A stretch of DNA of 64,000 nucleotides from Campylobacter sp. CNRCH_2014_0184h (lineage in GTDB: Bacteria > Campylobacterota > Campylobacteria > Campylobacterales > Campylobacteraceae): positions 1 through 64,000 of the forward strand of contig NZ_JAKMTB010000001.1 in assembly GCF_025772985.1 (NCBI RefSeq). The letters run 5' to 3'. Position 1 is the first letter of the stretch. The number at the start of each line of letters is the position of its first letter. Below the pieces are notes generated by a model. The model had not been told where the DNA came from. It saw only the letters and a list, made by a program, of their open reading frames with translations, and made no database searches. Below are positions 1 through 7,759 of the stretch, piece by piece. The translations under genes were made by a program, and so were the position numbers.

Positions 1-40
1 AAAATATAGAAGAAAATATAGAAGAAAATATAGAAGAAAA
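1..40 (+). repeat. 12-bp in-frame tandem repeat encoding NIEE
   Basis: The unit gaagaaaatata occurs 3.3 times and runs off the left edge of the window, so its total copy number is unknown. Because the unit is 12 bp, gain or loss of copies adds or removes four residues (NIEE) without breaking the reading frame. A diverged copy lies around 400-420. Confidence 0.9.
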
Positions 41-716
41 CCCCGCCGAATTTGATTCTCTTGATGATTTACCTATGGTTGAAGAAATGAGCGAAAAAGA
101 GATGAGTTTTGATGATTTACCTGAAGATGCTCAATTTATTGGTGAAGCAAAAGATGATGATAGTGTTACAGAAGAAAATGAACCTTTAGTAGAAGAGGTT
201 TTTGAAGATGAAAGTATAGATGATTTTCAACCAGAAGAGGAGTTAAGCACTCAAGATAAAATAAAAGAAGAATTAGCTGCTATTGATGAATTAGATGAAG
301 AATTTGGTGATATTGATGAGAATTTAATGAGTGATTTTGATATGCAGGATTTAAGTGAGGGTGAAGATTTACAAATGAAATCACAAGCCGATGTGAATGA
401 GGAAAATATAGAGGAAAATATGAGTGAAGTTTTAGATGAAACGCAAGATGAATTTGCAAATTTAAACGAAAATGATATTATGTTAGCTTTAGGAGAAGAA
501 CTTGCTCCAGCTATTGTAGAAAAGAAAGAAGTAAGCAAGGTAAACACTGAAGAAAAAGCAGAGAATTTACAAGAAGATGAAATGGTAAATGAGCTTAGTA
601 AAAGTATAGCTCAAACTATCACTTCGAGTATTACCGATGATACTTTAAAAGCAGCCTTAAAAGGCATGAAAATGAATATAAACATTAACATAAGCTTTGA
701 TGAGGATAAACATTGA
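1..716 (+). CDS. Highly acidic repeat protein, 5'-truncated by the window
   Basis: The frame is open from the first base, so the true start lies upstream; the methionine at 75 is probably internal. The visible 238 codons are dominated by Glu, Asp, Asn and Ser, with NIEE repeats at the beginning and a degenerate copy near 400-420. DDLP-type motifs recur. There is no signal peptide or membrane segment in view. The C-terminal ~45 residues are less acidic (LSKSIAQTITSSITDD region) and look like the conserved folded part. It overlaps the TTG start of gmk. C. jejuni has an equivalent 'highly acidic protein' before gmk. Function unknown. Confidence 0.75.
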   Translation, partial: NIEENIEENIEENPAEFDSLDDLPMVEEMSEKEMSFDDLPEDAQFIGEAKDDDSVTEENEPLVEEVFEDESIDDFQPEEELSTQDKIKEELAAIDELDEEFGDIDENLMSDFDMQDLSEGEDLQMKSQADVNEENIEENMSEVLDETQDEFANLNENDIMLALGEELAPAIVEKKEVSKVNTEEKAENLQEDEMVNELSKSIAQTITSSITDDTLKAALKGMKMNININISFDEDKH

Positions 717-1327
717 GTGGTCAAATTTTAATCATCTCAGGACCAAGTGGAGCAGGTAAGAGTACCTTGCTTCAAAGGCTTTTTAAAGAAAAAGATAATA
801 TTTATTTTTCTATTTCAAGTACAACAAGAGCTCCTAGAGAAAATGAAAAAAATGGAGTAGATTATTTTTTTATTAGCGAAGAAGAATTTAAACAAGGTAT
901 AGAAAAAGGTGATTTTTTAGAATGGGCTTTGGTGCATAAAAACTATTATGGTACTTCGTTAATTCCTGTGAAAAAAGCATTACAAGAGGGTAAAAGTGTC
1001 ATTTTTGATATCGATGTGCAAGGTTTTTGTATAGCTAAAGAAAAAATGCCTGAATATATTACTTCTGTTTTTATTACAACTAAAAATAAAAAAGAACTTG
1101 AAAAAAGATTGCTTAAGCGAAATACTGATAAAATAGAAGATATTAGCAAAAGATTGGAAAATGCTAGTGATGAAATGGCTTATTTGGATCGATATGATTT
1201 TTTAATCATAAATGATGATCTTGAAAAAAGCTATAGGGAGTTAGAAGCGGTTTTTGAAGCTTCAAAATTAAAAAGTACAAAACATGATTTAAAACAAATT
1301 CAAATTCAATGGAATAAAGGAGAATAA
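713..1327 (+). CDS. gmk: Guanylate kinase
   Basis: Phosphorylates GMP to GDP with ATP in the cytoplasm, in guanine nucleotide synthesis. The P-loop GPSGAGKS is at residues 10-17, followed by the GMP-binding region ([18 protein letters not shown]). At 204 aa the length is normal. The start is TTG at 713, overlapping the upstream stop TGA (714-716), so it is probably translationally coupled to the acidic protein gene. tatA follows 1 nt after the stop, and argS is part of the same run. Confidence 0.95.
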   Translation: MSGQILIISGPSGAGKSTLLQRLFKEKDNIYFSISSTTRAPRENEKNGVDYFFISEEEFKQGIEKGDFLEWALVHKNYYGTSLIPVKKALQEGKSVIFDIDVQGFCIAKEKMPEYITSVFITTKNKKELEKRLLKRNTDKIEDISKRLENASDEMAYLDRYDFLIINDDLEKSYRELEAVFEASKLKSTKHDLKQIQIQWNKGE

Positions 1328-1328
1328 A

Positions 1329-1568
1329 ATGCATATGCCAAGCGGAACTCAATGGTTGATTATATTACTTATAGTAGTGTTACTTTTTGGTGCAAAAAAA
1401 ATTCCAGAGCTTGCTAAAGGCTTAGGAAAAGGTATTAAAACTTTTAAAGATGAAATGAATACAGAAGATGATAAAAAAATCGTTCAAGAAGATGCGCAAA
1501 AAATTGAAAAAATCAATGAAAAAGATGTTCTTGTAAAAGAAAATAACGAAGAAGTAAAAAAAGCTTAA
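1329..1568 (+). CDS. tatA: Twin-arginine translocase subunit TatA
   Basis: Pore-forming component of the Tat pathway, which exports folded proteins across the inner membrane. A short N-terminal membrane helix ([13 protein letters not shown]) is followed by the [18 protein letters not shown] amphipathic helix and a charged tail; 79 aa is typical. A GGAG ribosome site lies just before the ATG at 1329; a second ATG at 1335 is possible. tatB and tatC are not in this window. Two probable Tat substrates are encoded further on: MsrP (13037-13930) and an FAD oxidoreductase (10491-12386). Confidence 0.93.
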   Translation: MHMPSGTQWLIILLIVVLLFGAKKIPELAKGLGKGIKTFKDEMNTEDDKKIVQEDAQKIEKINEKDVLVKENNEEVKKA

Positions 1569-1577
1569 GGCAATACA

Positions 1578-3173
1578 TTGAAAACTTTAGTTTATAAAGA
1601 AATTAAAGAAAAATTAGGAAGAGATTTTATCTTAGAAAATCCCAAGAATAAAAATCTAGCTCATTTTGCCACGCCTTTGGCTTTTTCTTTGGCTAAAGAA
1701 TTAAAGCAAAATCCTATGATAATTGCCAATGATATTGTTGCTAAGTTAAAAAATTGTGATTGTTTTGAAAGTGTAGAGGCTTTAAATGGTTATGTAAATT
1801 TTAAACTTTCAAAAGCTTTTTTAAATTCTTTGGCTACGCAAGCTTTGGGCGATAGTAAAAATTTTGCAAAAGATGATAAAAAAGAGCAGAGTTTTTTACT
1901 TGAATATGTGAGTGCAAATCCGACAGGACCTTTACACATAGGACATGCTAGAGGGGCTATTTTTGGCGATACTTTAACTAGGGTTGCTAGGCATTTAGGG
2001 TATAAATTTGATACAGAATATTATGTCAATGATGCGGGTAATCAAATTTATCTTTTAGGTCTTTCTATATTACTTGCAGTAAAAGAGCATTGTTTAAAAG
2101 AGCAAGTTCAATATCCTGATGAGTATTATAAAGGCGAATATATCGTAGATGTAGCAAAAGAAGCTTTTGTTGATTTTGAAAAAGATTTCTTTGTAGAAGA
2201 AAACATTCCGCAATTAGCACTTTGGGCTAAGGATAAAATGCTTAAAATTATCAAGCAAAATTTGGCCGATGCTAAGATATTTATTGATACTTATGTGAGC
2301 GAAACGAGTTATTATAATGAATTAGAAAATACCTTAAAAGCTTTAAAAGAGCATGGTGGTACTTATGAACAAGATGGTAAAATCTGGCTTGCATCAAGTG
2401 CTAAAGGCGATGAAAAAGATCGTGTGATTATTAAAGATGATGGAAAAGGAACTTATCTAGCTGCTGATATAGTTTATCATAAAGATAAAATGAGCCGCGG
2501 TTATGATAAGTGTATTAATATATGGGGAGCTGATCATCATGGCTATATAGCTAGAATGAAAGCTGCTATGGAATTTTTAGGTCATGATAGTCAAAATCTT
2601 GAAATTATCTTAGCGCAAATGGTTTCATTATTAAAAAATGGTGAGCCTTATAAAATGAGCAAAAGAGCAGGAAATTTCATCTTAATGGGTGATGTTTTAG
2701 AAGAGCTTGGCAGTGATGTGTTAAGATATATTTTTATTAGTAAAAAATGTGATACACATTTAGAGTTTGATGTAGATGAGTTTAAAAAAGAAGATAGCTC
2801 TAATCCTGTGTATTATATTAATTATGCTCATGCTAGAATTCATCAAGTATTTGCTAAGGCGGGTAAAAGTGTAGATGATGTTATGCATGCTAAATTTGAG
2901 AGTTTGAATGAAGATGGCATGAATCTTTTATTTGAAAGTTTAAATTTAAAAGCAGTGCTTAATGACGCATTTGAGTCAAGAGCCTTGCAAAAAATTCCTG
3001 ATTATTTAAAAAATTTAGCTTCTTTATTTCATAAATTTTATAATGAAAATAAAGTAGTTGGCTCAGATAACGAAGATGAGCTTTTAAAACTTTTTGCCGT
3101 ATGTGCTTTAAGTATTAAAACAGCTTTTGCACTTATGGGAATAGAGGCAAAAAATAAAATGAATCACGATTAA
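1578..3173 (+). CDS. argS: Arginyl-tRNA synthetase
   Basis: Class I aminoacyl-tRNA synthetase charging tRNA-Arg. The HIGH motif is at residues 120-123, preceded by ANPTGPL, and a KMSKR signature lies near residue 360. The C-terminal helical anticodon-binding domain is complete; 531 aa matches the Campylobacter family. The start is a TTG at 1578, 9 nt after the tatA stop. Its last codons overlap, in antisense, the stop of the convergent exporter gene (both stops share TTAA at 3170-3173). Confidence 0.95.
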   Translation: MKTLVYKEIKEKLGRDFILENPKNKNLAHFATPLAFSLAKELKQNPMIIANDIVAKLKNCDCFESVEALNGYVNFKLSKAFLNSLATQALGDSKNFAKDDKKEQSFLLEYVSANPTGPLHIGHARGAIFGDTLTRVARHLGYKFDTEYYVNDAGNQIYLLGLSILLAVKEHCLKEQVQYPDEYYKGEYIVDVAKEAFVDFEKDFFVEENIPQLALWAKDKMLKIIKQNLADAKIFIDTYVSETSYYNELENTLKALKEHGGTYEQDGKIWLASSAKGDEKDRVIIKDDGKGTYLAADIVYHKDKMSRGYDKCINIWGADHHGYIARMKAAMEFLGHDSQNLEIILAQMVSLLKNGEPYKMSKRAGNFILMGDVLEELGSDVLRYIFISKKCDTHLEFDVDEFKKEDSSNPVYYINYAHARIHQVFAKAGKSVDDVMHAKFESLNEDGMNLLFESLNLKAVLNDAFESRALQKIPDYLKNLASLFHKFYNENKVVGSDNEDELLKLFAVCALSIKTAFALMGIEAKNKMNHD

Positions 3174-3190
3174 TTTTGGTCGTGATTTTT
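3162..3190 (+). terminator. Rho-independent terminator of the gmk-tatA-argS run
   Basis: The arms aatcacga (3162-3169) and tcgtgatt (3180-3187) form a perfect 8-bp stem with a 10-nt loop, followed by Ts. The stem lies over the stop codons of both argS and the convergent exporter gene, so the last codons of both genes are within the hairpin. Confidence 0.75.
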
Positions 3191-3688
3191 ACTTTTTTTA
3201 ATACTTCTTGTCATCATAAAGCTTTGCTCAAAAAACAAAAGCAAAGTCACACTTACTCCTACTGCTAAGGCTAGTGTTACTGAAAGTGTTGTAAAAAAAT
3301 GATCAAAAAATTGAATCAAGAAATTAGTCTTTTCGCTAATATCTTCTGAGCGTATAAAAGAAATCAAATACAATATGGCCTTATATGCATAAATTCCAGG
3401 TATCATAGGAATGAGAGCGGGAAAAGCTATGATTTCAGCAGGTGTTTTAAAAATCTTAGCTAAAAATAAACCAAGACAGCCTATACTAAAAGAAGCTATA
3501 AAGGTTGCAATAGCCAAGGTTTGAAAGCCAAAATATCCCATCAAGGTAAAGCGCATACCATGAGCTATAGCGGCTAATATGGCTGAGAGTATGAGTGTTT
3601 TAAAGGGTGGATTACACACATAAGCAAAACCAAAACCTGTTAAAGCTGCAAAAAACATATCCCAAAGTATAGAAGAATAATCAATCAT
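3170..3688 (-). CDS. Threonine/serine exporter-type membrane protein, small half
   Basis: 172 aa, hydrophobic with about 4-5 membrane segments. It looks like the ThrE C-terminal domain (DUF3815 type): glycines and prolines in helices (AFPALIPMIPGIYAYKAI) and a final helix before a basic tail. It overlaps the preceding larger half by 4 nt, a pattern seen where ThrE is split into two proteins. The probable role is efflux of threonine, serine or a related small amino acid across the inner membrane; the substrate is inferred from the family only. Confidence 0.75.
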   Translation of the reverse strand: MIDYSSILWDMFFAALTGFGFAYVCNPPFKTLILSAILAAIAHGMRFTLMGYFGFQTLAIATFIASFSIGCLGLFLAKIFKTPAEIIAFPALIPMIPGIYAYKAILYLISFIRSEDISEKTNFLIQFFDHFFTTLSVTLALAVGVSVTLLLFFEQSFMMTRSIKKSKNHDQN

Positions 3689-4461
3689 CTTAAAATCCCA
3701 AAATCATTAATACCAAGAGTAGTGTAAATTCCAATGGCAATACAACATACTAATATCGCTACGCTTATAATACGACTAAGTCCCATAAGTATATGATCTT
3801 TTAAAATGTCTATAACGGAGTTTATAAAATAAACTCCAGGAATTAAATATAATATACTAGAACCCAAAGCAACATTAGCTTCTTGCACGAGTTTTAAATC
3901 CACTCCAAAAAATACAATAAAAGAGGATAAAAAAGAACAAATAATGTATTGAATTCTTAAATCAATTTTTATTCTAGTGAGTAAAACTCTTAAGCCAAAA
4001 CCTACTAAAGTAGCTAAAAATACAAATAAACAGCCATAAAAATCTCCTCCAAATAGCTTGCAAAATGCTGAGTTTGCCACTGATACTAAAAATAAATTCG
4101 CTAAAAAAGGATTTCTTGTGCTTTGTTTGAGTTTTATAAGAGAAAATTTAGCTTCTTCTAGGTTGTATTTATGATCATGAATTTGCCAGCTTAATGCACT
4201 AAGTTCTAAAATAAGTTTAAAGTTAATGTGATTGTGCTTATTAGGTATGATATAGGTTCTTTGTATGGAATTATTATCTTTATCAAAAATATTTAGTGTG
4301 GTATGATGAAAGAAAAAATTCATGTTAATCTCATAACCATATGCATTAGCTATTCTTCCAACGCACTTTGCCACTCTTGCTGTGTAAGTTCCAGCACTTA
4401 GAAAAACACTAATGTATTCGATTAAAAAATCTGTTAAATTTTGAATAGATGGCTTTTGCAT
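3685..4461 (-). CDS. Threonine/serine exporter-type membrane protein, large half
   Basis: 258 aa. The N-terminal ~115 residues are soluble (LSAGTYTARVAKCVGRIANAYG start), as in the ThrE N-terminal domain (DUF1212), followed by about five membrane helices with a LYLIPGVYFINS segment near the end. It is the upstream partner of the 172-aa half and the two overlap by 4 nt, so they probably form one transporter. The 150-bp gap to dedA holds the dedA terminator and presumably this pair's promoter. Confidence 0.78.
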   Translation of the reverse strand: MQKPSIQNLTDFLIEYISVFLSAGTYTARVAKCVGRIANAYGYEINMNFFFHHTTLNIFDKDNNSIQRTYIIPNKHNHINFKLILELSALSWQIHDHKYNLEEAKFSLIKLKQSTRNPFLANLFLVSVANSAFCKLFGGDFYGCLFVFLATLVGFGLRVLLTRIKIDLRIQYIICSFLSSFIVFFGVDLKLVQEANVALGSSILYLIPGVYFINSVIDILKDHILMGLSRIISVAILVCCIAIGIYTTLGINDFGILR

Positions 4462-4570
4462 AACATTTTTCTTTGAAATAATTTTTATAAGATTTTATCA
4501 AAAATCAAATATAAAATCATATAAATTTAAATGTTTTTAGAAAATATATATTAAATTAAAGGAAATAATA

Positions 4571-4599
4571 AAATACCTAGCTAATGAAACTAGGTATTT
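4571..4599 (-). terminator. Terminator downstream of dedA
   Basis: The inverted repeat aaatacctag / ctaggtattt, with a 9-nt loop, lies just past the dedA stop on the minus strand and is followed by an AT-rich tail. Confidence 0.65.
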
Positions 4600-4611
4600 A
4601 AAAATGAAATT

Positions 4612-5217
4612 TTAAGATATCTTTTTCCTTTTTTGGATATAGATATAAATAGCTACAATCATAGTAGCAAAAATAATACAAGCTACAATAACAAAATGCA
4701 AATATTCTTTGATTAAATCTTCATTTTTACCTAAAATATAACCTAATATAAGCAAAATCAAACACCAAATTCCAGTCCCTAAACTAGTATAAAATATAAA
4801 CTTTTTCAAATTCATTCTTGCTAATCCTGCGGGTAAAGAAATATACTGACGCAAACCAGGGATTAATCTACCACTAAAGGTTGATATCTCACCATGTTTG
4901 TTAAAAAAGGCTTCAAATTGAGCAAATTTTGCTTCATTAACTCCAAAATATTTGCATATTTTTAAAAGAACTTCCCGTCCTAAAAAATAACATAAATAAT
5001 AATTAAGCAAAGCTCCTAAAAGAGCTCCAAAAGTCCCACAAAGCAGACATAGCCAAAAGTTAAGTTCATTTTGATGGGCTAAATATCCAGCAGGTATCAT
5101 CACTACTTCACTGGGAAAAGGAAAAAAAGAACTTTCTACAAACATAAGAAAAATAATCCCCCAATAACCCCAATCTTTTGCAAGAGTGAGTAAAAAATCT
5201 ATAATATCACCAAGCAT
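4612..5217 (-). CDS. DedA-family membrane protein
   Basis: 201 aa with about 5-6 hydrophobic segments. DedA hallmarks are present: ESSFFPFPSEVVMIPAGYLA near the N terminus and FSGRLIPGLRQYISLPAGLARM in the centre, the latter carrying the conserved RxxPxxR motif with the essential arginines. Members of this family are implicated in lipid flipping (undecaprenyl phosphate or phosphatidylethanolamine recycling) and membrane homeostasis. It ends in a lysine-rich tail. A terminator follows. Confidence 0.88.
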   Translation of the reverse strand: MLGDIIDFLLTLAKDWGYWGIIFLMFVESSFFPFPSEVVMIPAGYLAHQNELNFWLCLLCGTFGALLGALLNYYLCYFLGREVLLKICKYFGVNEAKFAQFEAFFNKHGEISTFSGRLIPGLRQYISLPAGLARMNLKKFIFYTSLGTGIWCLILLILGYILGKNEDLIKEYLHFVIVACIIFATMIVAIYIYIQKRKKIS

Positions 5218-5266
5218 AAATAACCTTTATTTTTTAAGCTAATGATATAAGTTTAGTTTTAATGTT

Positions 5267-5694
5267 TTAAAAATACAACATCGCTTTTGCGCAAATGATT
5301 ATTAAAATACATAAAACCAATGCAATCAAGTGAGATTTTAAAGGATCTTTTCTTTTTAAAACTTTTATAAAAAATAAAGAATAAAAAGTCAAAGCTAGCA
5401 TTGTTATTAATAATAAAAGTTTGATAAATAAAAATATGCCAAAATTACTCGCAAAAAAATCCCAAAAAGAGTTAAATTCATAAAAGCTCAAAAGATAAAA
5501 TCCACTTAGTAAAAGTAAGATAAAAATACCAGCAAAAATAAAAATACTTGATTTAGTATAAGCTTTTTTAATTTTATCACAATCTTCTTTGTTTGCGTGT
5601 TGATAAGCAAAGCGATAAACACATACATCAAAAAATACATAGGCTATAAAAATACAGCGCAAATAAGATGAATACAAATAAAAATAAAATGCAT
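5267..5694 (-). pseudogene. CopD-like small membrane protein gene with an early frameshift
   Basis: The long frame (5716-5267, 149 aa) encodes a four-helix hydrophobic protein resembling CopD/DUF2269-type membrane proteins. Its apparent start at 5716 is suspect because the strong ribosome site AAGGAG lies after it. That site is 7 nt before a different ATG at 5694, whose frame reads MHFIFICIHLICAVF and stops after 16 codons. One extra T in the T5 run at 5648-5652 would join this start smoothly to the long frame (AVF-FIAYVFFDV). So the gene is probably interrupted by a 1-nt deletion, expressed by -1 slippage, or affected by a sequencing error. The family assignment is tentative. Confidence 0.6.
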
Positions 5695-5741
5695 AATTAA
5701 TCTCCTTAAAAATCATAGCACAATTTTAAGGAGATATAAAA

Positions 5742-6224
5742 TTAAAGTTTTTCTAAAATTTGGATAGTTTTGATTTTATCTCCTGCTCTAATGCTATCTA
5801 GTACTTCCAAACTTTCTTTATCTTCAGGGTTAATTTGCCCAAAGATAGTATGCACTCCGTCTAAATGAGGCTGCGGGCTGTGACAAATGAAAAATTGCGA
5901 TCCGCCTGTATCTCTGCCAGCGTGAGCCATAGATAAGCTACCTCTTAAGTGCTTGTGTTTTTGATTGTCACATTCACATTCTATCTCATAGCCAGGGCCA
6001 CCTGAGCCTATACCATAAGGACAACCACCTTGTATCACAAAATTTGGAATCACGCGGTGAAAAACAAGCTCATCATAAAAACCATCATTGGCTAAGTTGG
6101 CAAAATTACACACAGTTTGTGGTGCTTCATCAGGAAATAATTCTAATTTCATATCACCTTTTTCGGTGCTAATGATAGCAAAATTGTATTTTTTTGCATT
6201 TTTTGTGTCGATTTTTTTAAGCAT
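5742..6224 (-). CDS. ppiB: Peptidyl-prolyl cis-trans isomerase, cyclophilin type
   Basis: 160 aa with a single cyclophilin domain. Conserved catalytic and binding residues are visible in [13 protein letters not shown] and in [15 protein letters not shown]. There is no signal peptide, so it is cytoplasmic. It catalyses proline isomerisation during protein folding. It lies 9 nt downstream of yebC on the same strand and is probably co-transcribed with it. Confidence 0.93.
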   Translation of the reverse strand: MLKKIDTKNAKKYNFAIISTEKGDMKLELFPDEAPQTVCNFANLANDGFYDELVFHRVIPNFVIQGGCPYGIGSGGPGYEIECECDNQKHKHLRGSLSMAHAGRDTGGSQFFICHSPQPHLDGVHTIFGQINPEDKESLEVLDSIRAGDKIKTIQILEKL

Positions 6225-6233
6225 TTTTTGATC

Positions 6234-6941
6234 CTATTCTATATTAGTATAAACTGCTTGTACATCATCATCATCTTCTAATTTATCAAGCAATTTTTCA
6301 ATATCAAGAAGTTGTTCTTCGCTAAAATTTACAGGATTGTTAGCAAGATATTCAAGTCCTGCTTTTTTAAGCACTAAACCTTTTTTTTCTATGGCATTGC
6401 TAAGCTCGCCAAAAGCAGTGTAATCACCTATAATTAGTAATTCCTCTTCATTTTGCTCAAGCTCTTCAAGTCCTGCATCAATGAGTTCAAGCTCAAGTTC
6501 TTCTAAATCTCCATCATATTTTTCAAGATGAAAAACAGCTTTATGTGAAAACATAAAAGTTAAAGAGCCATTTTGTAAAATTTCTCCACCATTTTTGCTA
6601 AAAATCGCTTTTACATTGGCCACTGTGCGTGTAGGATTATCACTCATACACTCAACAATGATTAAAGCTCCATGTGCTGCTTTTCCTTCATAGTGGATAT
6701 TTTTAATATCAGCACTATCTTTTCCACTTGCTCTTTTAATAGCTGCATCGATATTGTCTTTTGGCATATTATTAGCTTTTGCAGTAGCTATGGCACTACG
6801 AAGCTTTGGATTCATATCAGGATCAGCTCCGCCTTCTTTTGCTGCTACTTGTATAGCCTTTGCAAGTTTTGGAAAAAGTTTGCTCATTTTATCCCATCTT
6901 GCTTCTTTAGAGGCTCTGCGATATTCAAACGCTCTTCCCAT
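6234..6941 (-). CDS. yebC: YebC/PmpR-family protein
   Basis: 235 aa, full length. It begins [21 protein letters not shown], a form of the family's N terminus, and retains the conserved [23 protein letters not shown] segment and [18 protein letters not shown]. Family members have been described as DNA-binding regulators and, more recently, as translation factors acting on difficult (proline-rich) sequences. It is cytoplasmic and is the first gene of a pair with the cyclophilin. Confidence 0.93.
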   Translation of the reverse strand: MGRAFEYRRASKEARWDKMSKLFPKLAKAIQVAAKEGGADPDMNPKLRSAIATAKANNMPKDNIDAAIKRASGKDSADIKNIHYEGKAAHGALIIVECMSDNPTRTVANVKAIFSKNGGEILQNGSLTFMFSHKAVFHLEKYDGDLEELELELIDAGLEELEQNEEELLIIGDYTAFGELSNAIEKKGLVLKKAGLEYLANNPVNFSEEQLLDIEKLLDKLEDDDDVQAVYTNIE

Positions 6942-7021
6942 AAATTCTCTCTTTCTTATATTGTTTTAAAGTTAAAAGTATAAACTAAGAAGTCTAAATT
7001 TGATTTTAAAGGAGTAAAAGA

Positions 7022-7567
7022 GTGATCAGAAAAGCTAGAAAAGATGATGTTAAAAAATGCATGCAATTGCTTGCTTTAGCAATGGATCATTTTATATACA
7101 AACTTAGTGGTTATAATGATCATCAAAAAGCCATAGAGGTTTTAGAAAATTTCTTCACTCAAGAAAATAATCGTTTAAGCTATGAAAATATATATGTTTA
7201 TGAAGAAGATAGGGAAATTTTAGGTGCGATTTGTTGTTATGATGGGGCTTTGGCGGATGAGCTAGATAAGCCTTTAAATGAGCATTTAGAATTTTTAGGA
7301 ATCAAAGAAAAAGTTTTAAAAGAATGTGAAAATGAGTTTTATTTAGATAGTATTTGTGTGGATGAAAAAGCAAGAGGGAAAGGTATTGCTAAGAAATTGA
7401 TTGAATGCGCTTTCAATGAAGCTTTGAAAAATGGTAAAAAGCTTTCATTAATCGTAGAAGATGAAAATATAAATGCAAAAATGCTTTATGAAAAAATGGG
7501 TTTTAAACTGATAAAAAATAAAATTTTTCACTCTCATAAATATGAATACAGAGAAAAAGGAGAATAA
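7022..7567 (+). CDS. GNAT-family N-acetyltransferase
   Basis: 181 aa. The acetyl-CoA-binding motif A is clear: FYLDSICVDEKARGKGIAKK, with the R-G-x-G-x-A pattern, followed by NAKMLYEKMGF (motif B). The start is GTG at 7022 with AAGGAG 7 nt upstream. The substrate cannot be told. Only the stop codon separates it from the copZ-like gene, so it probably shares a transcript with copper-handling genes; whether this is functional or just operon neighbourhood is unknown. Confidence 0.85.
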   Translation: MIRKARKDDVKKCMQLLALAMDHFIYKLSGYNDHQKAIEVLENFFTQENNRLSYENIYVYEEDREILGAICCYDGALADELDKPLNEHLEFLGIKEKVLKECENEFYLDSICVDEKARGKGIAKKLIECAFNEALKNGKKLSLIVEDENINAKMLYEKMGFKLIKNKIFHSHKYEYREKGE

Positions 7568-7759
7568 ATGATTATAAAAACTAAAAATATTAATTGTCAA
7601 AGTTGTGTAAATTTAATCAAGGCTTCATTGGAAGATGAATTTGGTACTATGCAAATAAATGTTGAAACAAAAAGTATTGAGATTGATTTAAAAGCAGAGC
7701 AAGTTGAAGAGTTCAAAAAACAATTGCAAGATTTAGGTTTTGAGATAGATGAAGCATGA
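7568..7759 (+). CDS. copZ: CopZ-like heavy-metal-binding chaperone
   Basis: 63-aa HMA (ferredoxin-like) domain with the metal-binding pair in NCQSC near residues 10-13, replacing the more usual MxCxxC methionine with Asn-Ile-Asn. The likely role is a cytoplasmic Cu(I) chaperone delivering to CopA. It starts immediately after the acetyltransferase gene and overlaps copA by 11 nt, indicating translational coupling. Confidence 0.88.
   Translation: MIIKTKNINCQSCVNLIKASLEDEFGTMQINVETKSIEIDLKAEQVEEFKKQLQDLGFEIDEA

Noticed and set aside
1-40. Repeat array at the left edge considered as CRISPR
   Set aside because: The 12-bp units are directly adjacent with no unique spacers, and lie in frame within an acidic protein gene.
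251-547. 98-codon minus-strand frame opposite the acidic protein gene
   Set aside because: It is the Ser/Phe-rich mirror of Glu/Asp/Asn codons, expected by chance opposite an acidic low-complexity gene; no start signal.
4462-4611. Small RNA or tRNA in the 150-bp gap between the exporter pair and dedA
   Set aside because: Only the dedA terminator hairpin and AT-rich sequence are visible; no cloverleaf or T-loop motif.
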